A stretch of DNA of 64,000 nt. Source: Rhynchopus euleeides. Its lineage: Eukaryota > Euglenozoa > Diplonemea > Diplonemida > Diplonemidae. Under the pieces are notes generated by a model. It was not told where the DNA came from. It did not search any database and saw nothing but the letters and a program-made list of their open reading frames with translations. This document shows positions 8,036-17,000 of this stretch, one piece after another. Positions within the stretch are counted from its first letter, which is position 1, and every line of letters begins with the position of its first letter. A program made the position numbers and the translations under genes. Location: positions 2,496,727-2,560,726 of the forward strand of contig OY723248.1 of the NCBI GenBank assembly GCA_963210315.1. The letters run 5' to 3'.

Positions 8036-11017
8036 TCACTGGGTGGCGGCGCCTGTCGCGCGCGGCGCGGCGCGGCGTGATCCCTGGGACGCTGTCCCCG
8101 CTGTCGCGCGACGCATGCCCGCTGCGGTGTACATCCTCGAGTTGAGGTTATTGTACAGCCTCTGCTCCTCTCTGTCTTGGAGGCGGACCTTGCAACGCCA
8201 CGCATGCAGGGCTCGCCTCGCGGACTTGAACTCCTCCTCCGGGGAGCCAGGCTCTGGGGTGAACAGGGCGTCCCATTCAGCCACCGTCTTGGGGACGTCG
8301 GCGTCATCAGCTGGGGTGCCTTTGTCGGCAGCCGTCGCGCTGCGCTTCCTGTCCGGGGGAGAGGCTGACACGTCACGGTCGGCCTTCCGCTTGCCTGTGT
8401 GCTGCGACGCTGAGGGGGCTGGTGCGTTCTCGCTGGTGGAGCCGCCCTGCTGCGCGTCGGAGGTGGAGTCGGTGGAGGAGGTGGAGTCGGTGGAGGAGGT
8501 GGAGGAGGTGGAGGAGGTGGAGGGCTGAGCGGTCGCGTTCGACGAGGGGGCTGGTGCTGTAGAAGCAGAGGGAGAGCCGCCCGAGGTCGTGTGTGCGTTA
8601 CCGTCCGTCGCAGCCCCGTCGCCTCCTCGGTCCGGCGGACGGGTACATGTCTCTCCGTCCGACACACAGCCCGTGCACGCTAGGCGATTGCAGCCTATGC
8701 ATTCCCAGTGGGGCGTTCGGGTGTCAAACGGCTGCTCACATCTGACACACAGCACCGACAGTTCGGCTGTCCCCCCGTCTACTCGGACCATGTGGAGGCC
8801 AGCCTCTGCGCCTCGGCAGCCGGTGGAGACGAGGGGTACGGCCGGTGCGAGGCGGAGCACGAAGGACCGCACCTGCTCCGAGATGTGGAGTGGGCTGTAG
8901 TGCGATGCCTTGAACTTGACACCCGCGACAGGCCCGTACGGCTTCCTCAGGGGGCGGTATATCCGCGGTGCAGTGTCATCAGCGAGCACGACGATCGGGG
9001 AGCCCGTCGCCCGCGCGGCCCCCTGCAGCGTCAGCTCGTCGGCCCACGACGCAACGTTCATGCTGCCGGACTCGCGCATCTGCCGCGCCCACTCCTCGTA
9101 GGAGGGCTCCGCCCTGCTCCTCAGGTCAGCGTGGTCGCCGACCACCTTCACGACGTACTGCCGCAGGCCGTCTGCAGTCGCGCCGGCCTCGCCGAGGAGG
9201 AACGTGAGGGCGTCGAAGAAGCAGTTCCCGGGGGTGAACCGGAAGTCCTGCACGTCCGGCATCTCCAGCACGCTCTGCTGCTTCGCGGTGGTGACTCCCG
9301 GAAGCGCGTGCTCCCTCGCGGTCAGCCACCGGGTCAGGACATCGTCCGCCGGCTCGGGGGCCGGCCCCGGGGGCGGCGGCGGGGGACCGGCGTCCTCGCT
9401 GTCGGTGCTGTCCTCGTCGTCATCCATCACCTCCTCCTGCACCACCGTCGTCGGCTCCGTGCGCCCGCACTGGCAGGGGTCCGCGACGTGCTCGACACAG
9501 TCAGGGCAGCTGGCTCTGAGGCAGTGTACACACCTGCCGTGGGTGTCCTGCGTGGAGAAGTCCGCTTCGCAGAACTGGCAGAACTCCGTCACGTCCTGCT
9601 CCCCCTCCGCCCGCTCAGTTCGCAGCCGCGGGCCCGCGCGTACGGTAGGCCGGGGCCCAGTCGTGCTCCCGCCCACCAACTCCTGCACGTCCGCCGGCAG
9701 GGTGAGCGCCTGGAAGCGGTCGCCTACTCCCCCGAGGGCGACCGCGGTGGCGATCGGCTTGCACCCGGGGTCGCACACTGTCGGCGCGCGGTAGTCGCGG
9801 AAGACGATGATGTGCCTCCGCAGCACGCACGCCGCCCCGCGAATGAGCACGTCGTCGGCCCACGTCGCTTCGTCTTCCCTCTCGAAAGCGGACATGCGGC
9901 TGGCCCACGCCGCTGGGTCTGCCAGGAGCCCCGACAGTTCGGGGGAGGATCGTACCCGGGCGACGGCCTGTCTGCGGAGTGGCCCTGCCTCCATCGGGGT
10001 CCCTGACGAGGCGAAGCCGTCCGCGAGGGCCACCAGCGCATCCGTGGGCACCCCCCCCGCGCCACCTCCCCCCAGCTGCTGCACCTGGAACACCGCCGGC
10101 AGGAGGTTCCCCAAGCCCCCCATCAGCGAGGTGAAGGACACCCCTACACCGTTGTGGGCAGACCGCCATTCACGCACCAGGTCTTCCGGCGTCGGCGGCT
10201 CGCGGTCTACGGGTTTCTGGGCGGGACGCAGGGGCTCGTCTGAGGGAGGGGGCACCGCCTGGTGGCCTTGTCCCTCCGCGTCGTCCGGGTCGGTGTCTTC
10301 GAATGCAGCACCCTGGCCGACCTGGTCCGGCTCGAACCTGACGAAGTGGTCGGGGTCCAGGGGTGGGGCGGCCTCCACCTCGACTCTGTCGCGGGCCAGC
10401 GACCGGCAAGCCTTCGTAAGCTCCCCGCACTCGAGCAGGGTGGCGCCCAGGGTGTTGTTGAAGGCGGAGTTCACCCTGCACGCGTACTCCTGCGTCAGCT
10501 GCACTCGGCTCGCTCCTGTCCGCTCCGCCGCAAGGCGCCCGAGCTTCGAGAAGACGGAGTGTGCCGAGGGGGCGAGGCCGCCGAACAACTCCATGGCGTA
10601 GGGGGCGAACACGAGGCCTCGCGCCGCACACGCGTCCCGGTACTGCCGGTTCTTCGTCGCCTCGCCCTGGGCTGCCGCCGCTCCCGTGAAACGGGCTGCC
10701 GCCTGCACGTAAGAAGCGGCCACGGGGTTCTTGACGGTGATGTCAATGACTCGTGGCCAGATCCTCCTAGTCACGAGGTCGCCCGGGCGCTGCCCATCCT
10801 GCAGGAGATGCAGAGACTCCATCTCGGGGTTCGTGCCCGCCTCCTGTGCCAGGGCGAACAGGGCGTCCCGGGTGGCGTCGTGTCTGCGGGTTAAAGCCCC
10901 GCCCTGGTTGCAGTCGAAGGCGTGGGTTCCCATCTCGTCCAGTTCCCTGCCGCACTTCTCGCAGACGGTATCCGGCTCGAAGAGGGGAATGCCAAGGCGG
11001 GCGCGTGACACGGCGAT
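8036..11017 (-). CDS. Retrotransposon polyprotein, C-terminal fragment: CCHC finger, RLE region, two OTU-zinc finger modules
   Basis: This is a 993-codon open fragment with no native start. Upstream of residue 1 the same frame runs into satellite only because the satellite has no stops. Residues 19-36 form a CCHC finger (C19, C22, H32, C36). Residues 60-160 resemble the restriction-like endonuclease region that follows such fingers: R77-P-x-D80, D92 in IDITV, then a K122/Y126 block and the LFGGLAPSAH segment. Residues 280-440 are an OTU-like domain lacking catalytic residues. C480 to C507 is a zinc finger, followed by an acidic Pro-rich linker (531-559). Residues 560-712 are an OTU domain with C599 in PGNCFFDAL, the WADELTLQG helix and H706 in ASHYSPL. 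C757 to C784 is a second zinc finger, then a Ser/Thr-rich tract (about 818-854), basic clusters GKRKADR and PDRKR that could direct nuclear import, and a charged C-terminal helix. The function inferred is target cleavage during retrotransposition plus polyprotein or ubiquitin processing. The protease role is an inference. Confidence 0.88.
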   Translation of the reverse strand: MAVSRARLGIPLFEPDTVCEKCGRELDEMGTHAFDCNQGGALTRRHDATRDALFALAQEAGTNPEMESLHLLQDGQRPGDLVTRRIWPRVIDITVKNPVAASYVQAAARFTGAAAAQGEATKNRQYRDACAARGLVFAPYAMELFGGLAPSAHSVFSKLGRLAAERTGASRVQLTQEYACRVNSAFNNTLGATLLECGELTKACRSLARDRVEVEAAPPLDPDHFVRFEPDQVGQGAAFEDTDPDDAEGQGHQAVPPPSDEPLRPAQKPVDREPPTPEDLVREWRSAHNGVGVSFTSLMGGLGNLLPAVFQVQQLGGGGAGGVPTDALVALADGFASSGTPMEAGPLRRQAVARVRSSPELSGLLADPAAWASRMSAFEREDEATWADDVLIRGAACVLRRHIIVFRDYRAPTVCDPGCKPIATAVALGGVGDRFQALTLPADVQELVGGSTTGPRPTVRAGPRLRTERAEGEQDVTEFCQFCEADFSTQDTHGRCVHCLRASCPDCVEHVADPCQCGRTEPTTVVQEEVMDDDEDSTDSEDAGPPPPPPGPAPEPADDVLTRWLTAREHALPGVTTAKQQSVLEMPDVQDFRFTPGNCFFDALTFLLGEAGATADGLRQYVVKVVGDHADLRSRAEPSYEEWARQMRESGSMNVASWADELTLQGAARATGSPIVVLADDTAPRIYRPLRKPYGPVAGVKFKASHYSPLHISEQVRSFVLRLAPAVPLVSTGCRGAEAGLHMVRVDGGTAELSVLCVRCEQPFDTRTPHWECIGCNRLACTGCVSDGETCTRPPDRGGDGAATDGNAHTTSGGSPSASTAPAPSSNATAQPSTSSTSSTSSTDSTSSTDSTSDAQQGGSTSENAPAPSASQHTGKRKADRDVSASPPDRKRSATAADKGTPADDADVPKTVAEWDALFTPEPGSPEEEFKSARRALHAWRCKVRLQDREEQRLYNNLNSRMYTAAGMRRATAGTASQGSRRAAPRATGAATQ
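8461..8522 (-). repeat. Short in-frame tandem repeat encoding Ser/Thr/Asp
   Basis: GTGGAGGAG-type 9-bp units with GTC interruptions encode the STSSTSSTDSTSSTDST stretch of the polyprotein (residues about 833-852). It lies in the low-complexity linker between zinc finger B and the basic C-terminal part. Its length is expected to vary between copies of the element. Confidence 0.8.
8645..8749 (-). other. Zinc finger B of the OTU module
   Basis: C757-x2-C760-x9-H770-x2-C773-x2-C776-x4-C781-x2-C784, then C791. The spacing of the first seven ligands is identical to finger A, and it likewise follows an OTU domain. The two halves of this region are therefore duplicated modules. Confidence 0.7.
8882..9340 (-). 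other. OTU-type cysteine protease domain
   Basis: Residues 560-712 carry the OTU signature. The nucleophile segment is PGNCFFDALTFLLGE with C599, a WADE-containing helix (658-661) lies in the middle, and a His-Tyr pair (H706, Y707) in ASHYSPL closes the domain. Canonical OTU enzymes have DGNC. Here Pro replaces the Asp, so activity may be altered. Cellular OTU enzymes remove ubiquitin; in retroelements related proteases are thought to process the polyprotein or counter host ubiquitination. Confidence 0.78.
9467..9580 (-). other. Zinc finger A of the OTU module
   Basis: C480-x2-C483-x9-H493-x2-C496-x2-C499-x4-C504-x2-C507, followed by C515 and C517. The seven-ligand pattern resembles a compact cross-braced (RING- or FYVE-like) finger. 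It sits directly after the inactive OTU-like domain. Confidence 0.7.
9698..10180 (-). other. OTU-like domain without catalytic residues (pseudoprotease)
   Basis: Residues 280-440 align by eye with the downstream OTU domain: DLVREW with DVLTRW, TDALVAL with FDALTFL, TWADDVLIRGAACV with SWADELTLQGAARA, and HIIVF with PIVVL. The catalytic Cys position is V323 and the catalytic His position is R434. The fold may therefore be kept for binding rather than cleavage. This alignment was made by inspection and needs a profile search. Confidence 0.6.
10532..10963 (-). other. CCHC finger and restriction-like endonuclease region of the polyprotein
   Basis: C19-x2-C22-x9-H32-x3-C36 is followed by RRHDATRDALFALAQEAG, an R77-P-x-D80 motif, D92-I-T-V and a K/R-rich block ending in Y126. 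In R2-like elements the finger precedes an endonuclease that nicks the target DNA, with an RPD motif, a second Asp 12-14 residues on and a downstream Lys/Tyr. Here the spacing D80 to D92 is 12, but an extra Gly splits the P-D pair and the Lys is farther away. Activity is therefore uncertain. Confidence 0.72.
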
Positions 11018-11033
11018 CAGATCTGGAAAATCC
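11018..11033. repeat. Candidate target-site duplication, right copy
   Basis: CAGATCTGGAAAATCC abuts the truncated 5' end of the retrotransposon. It differs at one base from 7153-7168. See the left copy for the reservation about satellite phase. Confidence 0.5.
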
Positions 11034-14000
11034 TGGAACTGCCTGCATGCAGATCTGGAAAATCCTGGAACTGCCTGCATGCAGAGCTGGAAAATCCTGG
11101 AACTGCCTGCATGCAGAGCTGGAAAATCCTGGAACTGCCTGCATGCAGAGCTGGAAAATCCTGGAACTGCCTGCATGCAGAGCTGCAAAATCCTCGAACT
11201 GCCTGCATGCAGAGCTGGAAAATCCTGGAACTGCCTGCATGCAGATCTGGAAAATCCTGGAACTGCCTGCATGCAGATCTGGAAAATCCTGAAACTGCCT
11301 GCATGCAGAGCTGCAAAATCATGGAACTGCCTGCATGCAGATCTGGAAAATCCTGGAACTGCCTGCATGCAGAGCTGCAAAATCCTGGAACTGCCTGCAT
11401 GCAGATCTGGAAAATCCTGGAACTGCCTGCATGCAGAGCTGGAAAATCCTGGAACTGCCTGCATGCAGAGCTGGAAAATCCTGGAACTGCCTGCATGCAG
11501 AGCTGGAAAATCCTGGAACTGCCTGCATGCAGAGCTGCAAAATCCTGGAACTGCCTGCATGCAGATCTGGAAAATCCTGGAACTGCCTGCATGCAGATCT
11601 GGACAATCCTGGAACTGCCTGCATGCAGATCTGGAAAATCCTGGAACTGCCTGCATGCAGAGCTGGAAAATCCTGGAACTGCCTGCATGCAGAGCTGGAA
11701 AATCCTGGAACTGCCTGCATGCAGATCTGGAAAATCCTGGAACTGCCTGCATGCAGATCTGGAAAATCCTGGAACTGCCTGCATGCAGAGCTGGAAAATC
11801 CTGGAACTGCCTGCATGCAGATCTGGAAAATCCTGGAACTGCCTGCATGCAGAGCTGGAAAATCCTGGAACTGCCTGCATGCAGAGCTGGAAAATCCTGG
11901 AACTGCCTGCATGCAGAGCTGGAAAATCCTGGAACTGCCTGCATGCAGAGCTGCAAAATCCTGGAACTGCCTGCATGCAGATCTGGAAAATCCTGGAACT
12001 GCCTGCATGCAGATCTGGAAAATCCTGGAACTGCCTGCATGCAGATCTGGAAAATCCTGGAACTGCCTGCATGCAGAGCTGGAAAATCCTGGAACTGCCT
12101 GCATGCAGAGCTGGAAAATCCTGGTACTGCCTGCCTGCAGATCTGGAAAATCCTGGAACTGCCTGCATGCAGATCTGGAAAATCCTGGAACTGCCTGCAT
12201 GCAGAGCTGGAAAATCCTGGAACTGCCTGCATGCAGAGCTGGAAAATCCTGGAACTGCCTGCATGCAGAGCTGGAGAATCCTGGAACTGCCTGCATGCAG
12301 ATCTGGAAAATCCTGGAACTGCCTGCATGCAGAGCTGGAAAATCCTGGAACTGCCTGCATGCAGAGCTGGAAAATCCTGTAACTGCCTGCATGCAGATCT
12401 GGAATATCCTGGAACTGCCTGCATGCAGAGCTGGAAAATCCTGGAACTGCCTGCATGCAGATCTGGAAAATCCTGGAACTGCCTGCATGCAGATCTGGAA
12501 AATCCTGGAACTGCCAGCATGCAGAGCTGGAAAATCCTGGAACTGCCTGCATGCAGATCTGGAAAATCCTGGAACTGCCTGCATGCAGAGCTGGAAAATC
12601 CTGGAACTGCCTGCATGCAGAGCTGGAAAATCCTGCAACTGCCTGCATGCAGAGCTGGAAAATCCTGGAACTGCCTGCATGCAGAGCTGGAAAATCCTGG
12701 AACTGCCTGCATGCAGATCTGGAAAATCCTGGAACTGCCTGCATGCAGAGCTGGAAAATCCTGGAACTGCCTGCATGCAGATCTGGAAAGTCCTGGAACT
12801 GCCTGCATGCAGATCTGGAAAATCCTGGAACTGCCTGCATGCAGAGCTGGAAAATCCTGGAACTGCCTGCATGCAGATCTGGAAAATCCTGGAACTGCCT
12901 GCATGCAGAGCTGGAAAATCCTGGAACTGCCTGCATGCAGATCTGGAAAATCCTGGAACTCCCTGCATGCAGAGCTGGAAAATCCTGGAACTGCCTGCAT
13001 GCAGATCTGGAAAATCCTGGAACTGCCTGCATGCAGAGCTGGAAAATCCTGGAACTGCCTGCATGCAGAGCTGCAAAATCCTGGAACTGCCTGCATGCAG
13101 ATCTAGAAAATCCTGGAACTGCCTGCATGCAGATCTGGAAAATCCTGGAACTGCCTGCATGCAGAGCTGGAAAATCCTGGAACTGCCTGCATGCAGATCT
13201 GGAAAATCCTGGAACTGCCTGCATGCAGAGCTGGAAAATCCTGGAACTGCCTGCATGCAGAGCTGCAAAATCCTGGAACTGCCTGCATGCAGATCTGGAA
13301 AATCCTGGAACTGCCTGCATGCAGAGCTGGAAAATCCTGGAACTGCCTGCATGCAGATCTGGAAAATCCTGGAACTGCCTGCATGCAGAGCTGGAAAATC
13401 CTGGAACTGCCTGCATGCAGAGCTGGAAAATCCTGGAACTGCCTGCATGCAGAGCTGCAAAATCCTGGAACTGCCTGCATGCAGATCTGGAAAATCCTGG
13501 AACTGCCTGCATGCAGATCTGGAAAATCCTGGAACTGCCTGCATGCAGAGCTGGAAAATCCTGGAACTGCCTGCCTGCAGAGCTGGAAAATCCTGGAACT
13601 GCCTGCATGCAGAGCTGGAAAATCCTGGAACTGCCTGCATGCAGAGCTGCAAAATCCTCGAACTGCCTGCATGCAGAGCTGGAAAATCCTGGAACTGCCT
13701 GCATGCAGAGCTGGAAAATCCTGGAACTGCCTGCATGCAGAGCTGCAAAATCCTGGAACTGCCTGCATGCAGATCTAGAAAATCCTGGAACTGCCTGCAT
13801 GCAGATCTGGAAAATCCTGGAACTGCCTGCATGCAGAGCTGGAAAATCCTGGAACTGCCTGCATGCAGAGCTGCAAAATCCTGGAACTGCCTGCATGCAG
13901 AGCTGCAAAATCCTGGAACTGCCTGCATGCAGATCTGGAAAATCCTGGAACTGCCTGCATGCAGAGCTGGAAAATCCTGGAACTGCCTGCATGCAGAGCT

Positions 14001-17000
14001 GCAAAATCCTGGAACTGCCTGCATGCAGATCTGGAAAATCCTGGAACTGCCTGCATGCAGAGCTGGAAAATCCTGGAACTGCCTGCATGCAGAGCTGGAA
14101 AATCCTGGAACTGCCTGCATGCAGATCTGGAAAATCCTGGAACTGCCTGCATGCAGAGCTGGAAAATCCTGGAACTGCCTGCATGCAGATCTGGAAAATC
14201 CTGGAACTGCCTGCATGCAGATCTGGAAAATCCTGGAACTGCCTGCATGCAGAGCTGGAAAATCCTGGAACTGCCTGCATGCAGATCTGGAAAATCCTGG
14301 AACTGCCTGCATGCAGAGCTGGAAAATCCTGGAACTGCCTGCATGCAGAGCTGCAAAATCCTGGATCTGCCTGCATGCAGATCTGGAAAATCCTGGAACT
14401 GCCTGCATGCAGATCTGGAAAATCCTGGAACTGCCTGCATGCAGAGCTGGAAAATCCTGGAACTGCCTGCATGCAGAGCTGGAAAATCCTGGAACTGCCT
14501 GCATGCAGAGCTGCAAAATCCTGGAACTGCCTGCATGCAGATCTGGAAAATCCTGGAACTGCCTGCATGCAGATCTGGAAAATCCTGGAACTGCCTGCAT
14601 GCAGAGCTGGAAAATCCTGGAACTGCCTGCATGCAGAGCTGGAAAATCCTGGAACTGCCTGCATGCAGAGCTGGAAAATCCTGGAACTGCCTGCATGCAG
14701 AGCTGCAAAATCCTCGAACTGCCTGCATGCAGAGCTGGAAAATCCTGGAACTGCCTGCATGCAGATCTGGAAAATCCTGGAACTGCCTGCATGCAGATCT
14801 GGAAAATCCTGGAACTGCCTGCATGCAGATCTGGAAAATCCTGGATTTGCCTGCATGCAGAGCTGGAAAATCCTGGAACTGCCTGCATGCAGAGCTGCAA
14901 AATCCTGGATCTGCCTGCATGCAGATCTGGAAAATCCTGGAACTGCCTGCATGCAGATCTGGAAAATCCTGGAACTGCCTGCATGCAGAGCTGGAAAATC
15001 CTGGAACTGCCTGCATGCAGAGCTGCAAAATCCTGGATCTGCCTGCATGCAGATCTGGAAAATCCTGGAACTGCCTGCATGCAGATCTGGAAAATCCTGG
15101 AACTGCCTGCATGCAGAGCTGGAAAATCCTGGAACTGCCTGCATGCAGAGCTGGAAAATCCTGGAACTGCCTGCATGCAGAGCTGCAAAATCCTGGAACT
15201 GCCTGCATGCAGATCTGGAAAATCCTGGAACTGCCTGCATGCAGATCTGGAAAATCCTGGAACTGCCTGCATGCAGAGCTGGAAAATCCTGGAACTGCCT
15301 GCATGCAGAGCTGGAAAATCCTGGAACTGCCTGCATGCAGAGCTGGAAAATCCTGGAACTGCCTGCATGCAGAGCTGCAAAATCCTCGAACTGCCTGCAT
15401 GCAGAGCTGGAAAATCCTGGAACTGCCTGCATGCAGATCTGGAAAATCCTGGAACTGCCTGCATGCAGATCTGGAAAATCCTGAAACTGCCTGCATGCAG
15501 AGCTGCAAAATCATGGAACTGCCTGCATGCAGATCTGGAAAATCCTGGAACTGCCTGCATGCAGAGCTGCAAAATCCTGGAACTGCCTGCATGCAGATCT
15601 GGAAAATCCTGGAACTGCCTGCATGCAGAGCTGGAAAATCCTGGAACTGCCTGCATGCAGAGCTGGAAAATCCTGGAACTGCCTGCATGCAGAGCTGGAA
15701 AATCCTGGAACTGCCTGCATGCAGAGCTGCAAAATCCTGGAACTGCCTGCATGCAGATCTGGAAAATCCTGGAACTGCCTGCATGCAGATCTGGAAAATC
15801 CTGGAACTGCCTGCATGCAGATCTGGAAAATCCTGGAACTGCCTGCATGCAGAGCTGGAAAATCCTGGAACTGCCTGCATGCAGAGCTGGAAAATCCTGG
15901 AACTGCCTGCATGCAGATCTGGAAAATCCTGGAACTGCCTGCATGCAGAGCTGGAAAATCCTGGAACTGCCTGCATGCAGAGCTGGAAAATCCTGGAACT
16001 GCCTGCATGCAGATCTGGAAAATCCTGGAACTGCCTGCATGCAGAGCTGGAAAATCCTGGAACTGCCTGCATGCAGAGCTGGAAAATCCTGGAACTGCCT
16101 GCATGCAGAGCTGGAAAATCCTGGAACTGCCTGCATGCAGAGCTGCAAAATCCTGGAACTGCCTGCATGCAGATCTGGAAAATCCTGGAACTGCCTGCAT
16201 GCAGATCTGGAAAATCCTGGAACTGCCTGCATGCAGATCTGGAAAATCCTGGAACTGCCTGCATGCAGAGCTGGAAAATCCTGGAACTGCCTGCATGCAG
16301 AGCTGGAAAATCCTGGTACTGCCTGCCTGCAGATCTGGAAAATCCTGGAACTGCCTGCATGCAGATCTGGAAAATCCTGGAACTGCCTGCATGCAGAGCT
16401 GGAAAATCCTGGAACTGCCTGCATGCAGAGCTGGAAAATCCTGGAACTGCCTGCATGCAGAGCTGGAAAATCCTGGAACTGCCTGCATGCAGATCTGGAA
16501 AATCCTGGAACTGCCTGCATGCAGAGCTGGAAAATCCTGGAACTGCCTGCATGCAGAGCTGGAAAATCCTGTAACTGCCTGCATGCAGATCTGGAATATC
16601 CTGGAACTGCCTGCATGCAGAGCTGGAAAATCCTGGAACTGCCTGCATGCAGATCTGGAAAATCCTGGAACTGCCTGCATGCAGATCTGGAAAATCCTGG
16701 AACTGCCAGCATGCAGAGCTGGAAAATCCTGGAACTGCCTGCATGCAGATCTGGAAAATCCTGGAACTGCCTGCATGCAGAGCTGGAAAATCCTGGAACT
16801 GCCTGCATGCAGAGCTGGAAAATCCTGGAACTGCCTGCATGCAGAGCTGGAAAATCCTGGAACTGCCTGCATGCAGAGCTGGAAAATCCTGGAACTGCCT
16901 GCATGCAGATCTGGAAAATCCTGGAACTGCCTGCATGCAGAGCTGGAAAATCCTGGAACTGCCTGCATGCAGATCTGGAAAGTCCTGGAACTGCCTGCAT

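Larger units (their letters stand above)
7169..11017 (-). mobile_element. 5'-truncated RLE-type non-LTR retrotransposon inserted in the satellite
   Basis: This 3.85-kb GC-rich block is flanked on both sides by the same subfamily B satellite. Read on the minus strand, it starts abruptly inside a coding region at 11017, runs through a stop codon at 8038-8036 and a 3' UTR of about 0.85 kb, and ends in a run of 15 A (15 T on the + strand at 7169-7183). A truncated 5' end, a poly(A) 3' end, a possible short target-site duplication and no long terminal repeats together indicate a LINE-type insertion. The surviving coding region is the C-terminal part of the element's polyprotein: CCHC finger, restriction-like endonuclease region, then OTU-type protease modules. 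The reverse transcriptase domain itself is missing, lost to 5' truncation. The 993-codon fragment has no stop or frameshift, which suggests a recent insertion. The endonuclease-plus-cysteine-protease combination recalls Dualen/RandI and NeSL elements, but clade assignment needs the missing reverse transcriptase. Confidence 0.9.

Noticed and set aside
8708-10006. 432-codon open frame on the + strand across the retrotransposon, and other + strand frames there
   Set aside because: It is antisense to the domain-bearing minus frame in GC-rich DNA, where stop codons are rare, and shows no recognisable domain.
11018-13096. N-terminal extension of the retrotransposon frame to an ATG at 13096
   Set aside because: The 693 upstream codons are satellite, and the element's own sequence begins at 11017. 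The frame is open only because the satellite lacks stops.
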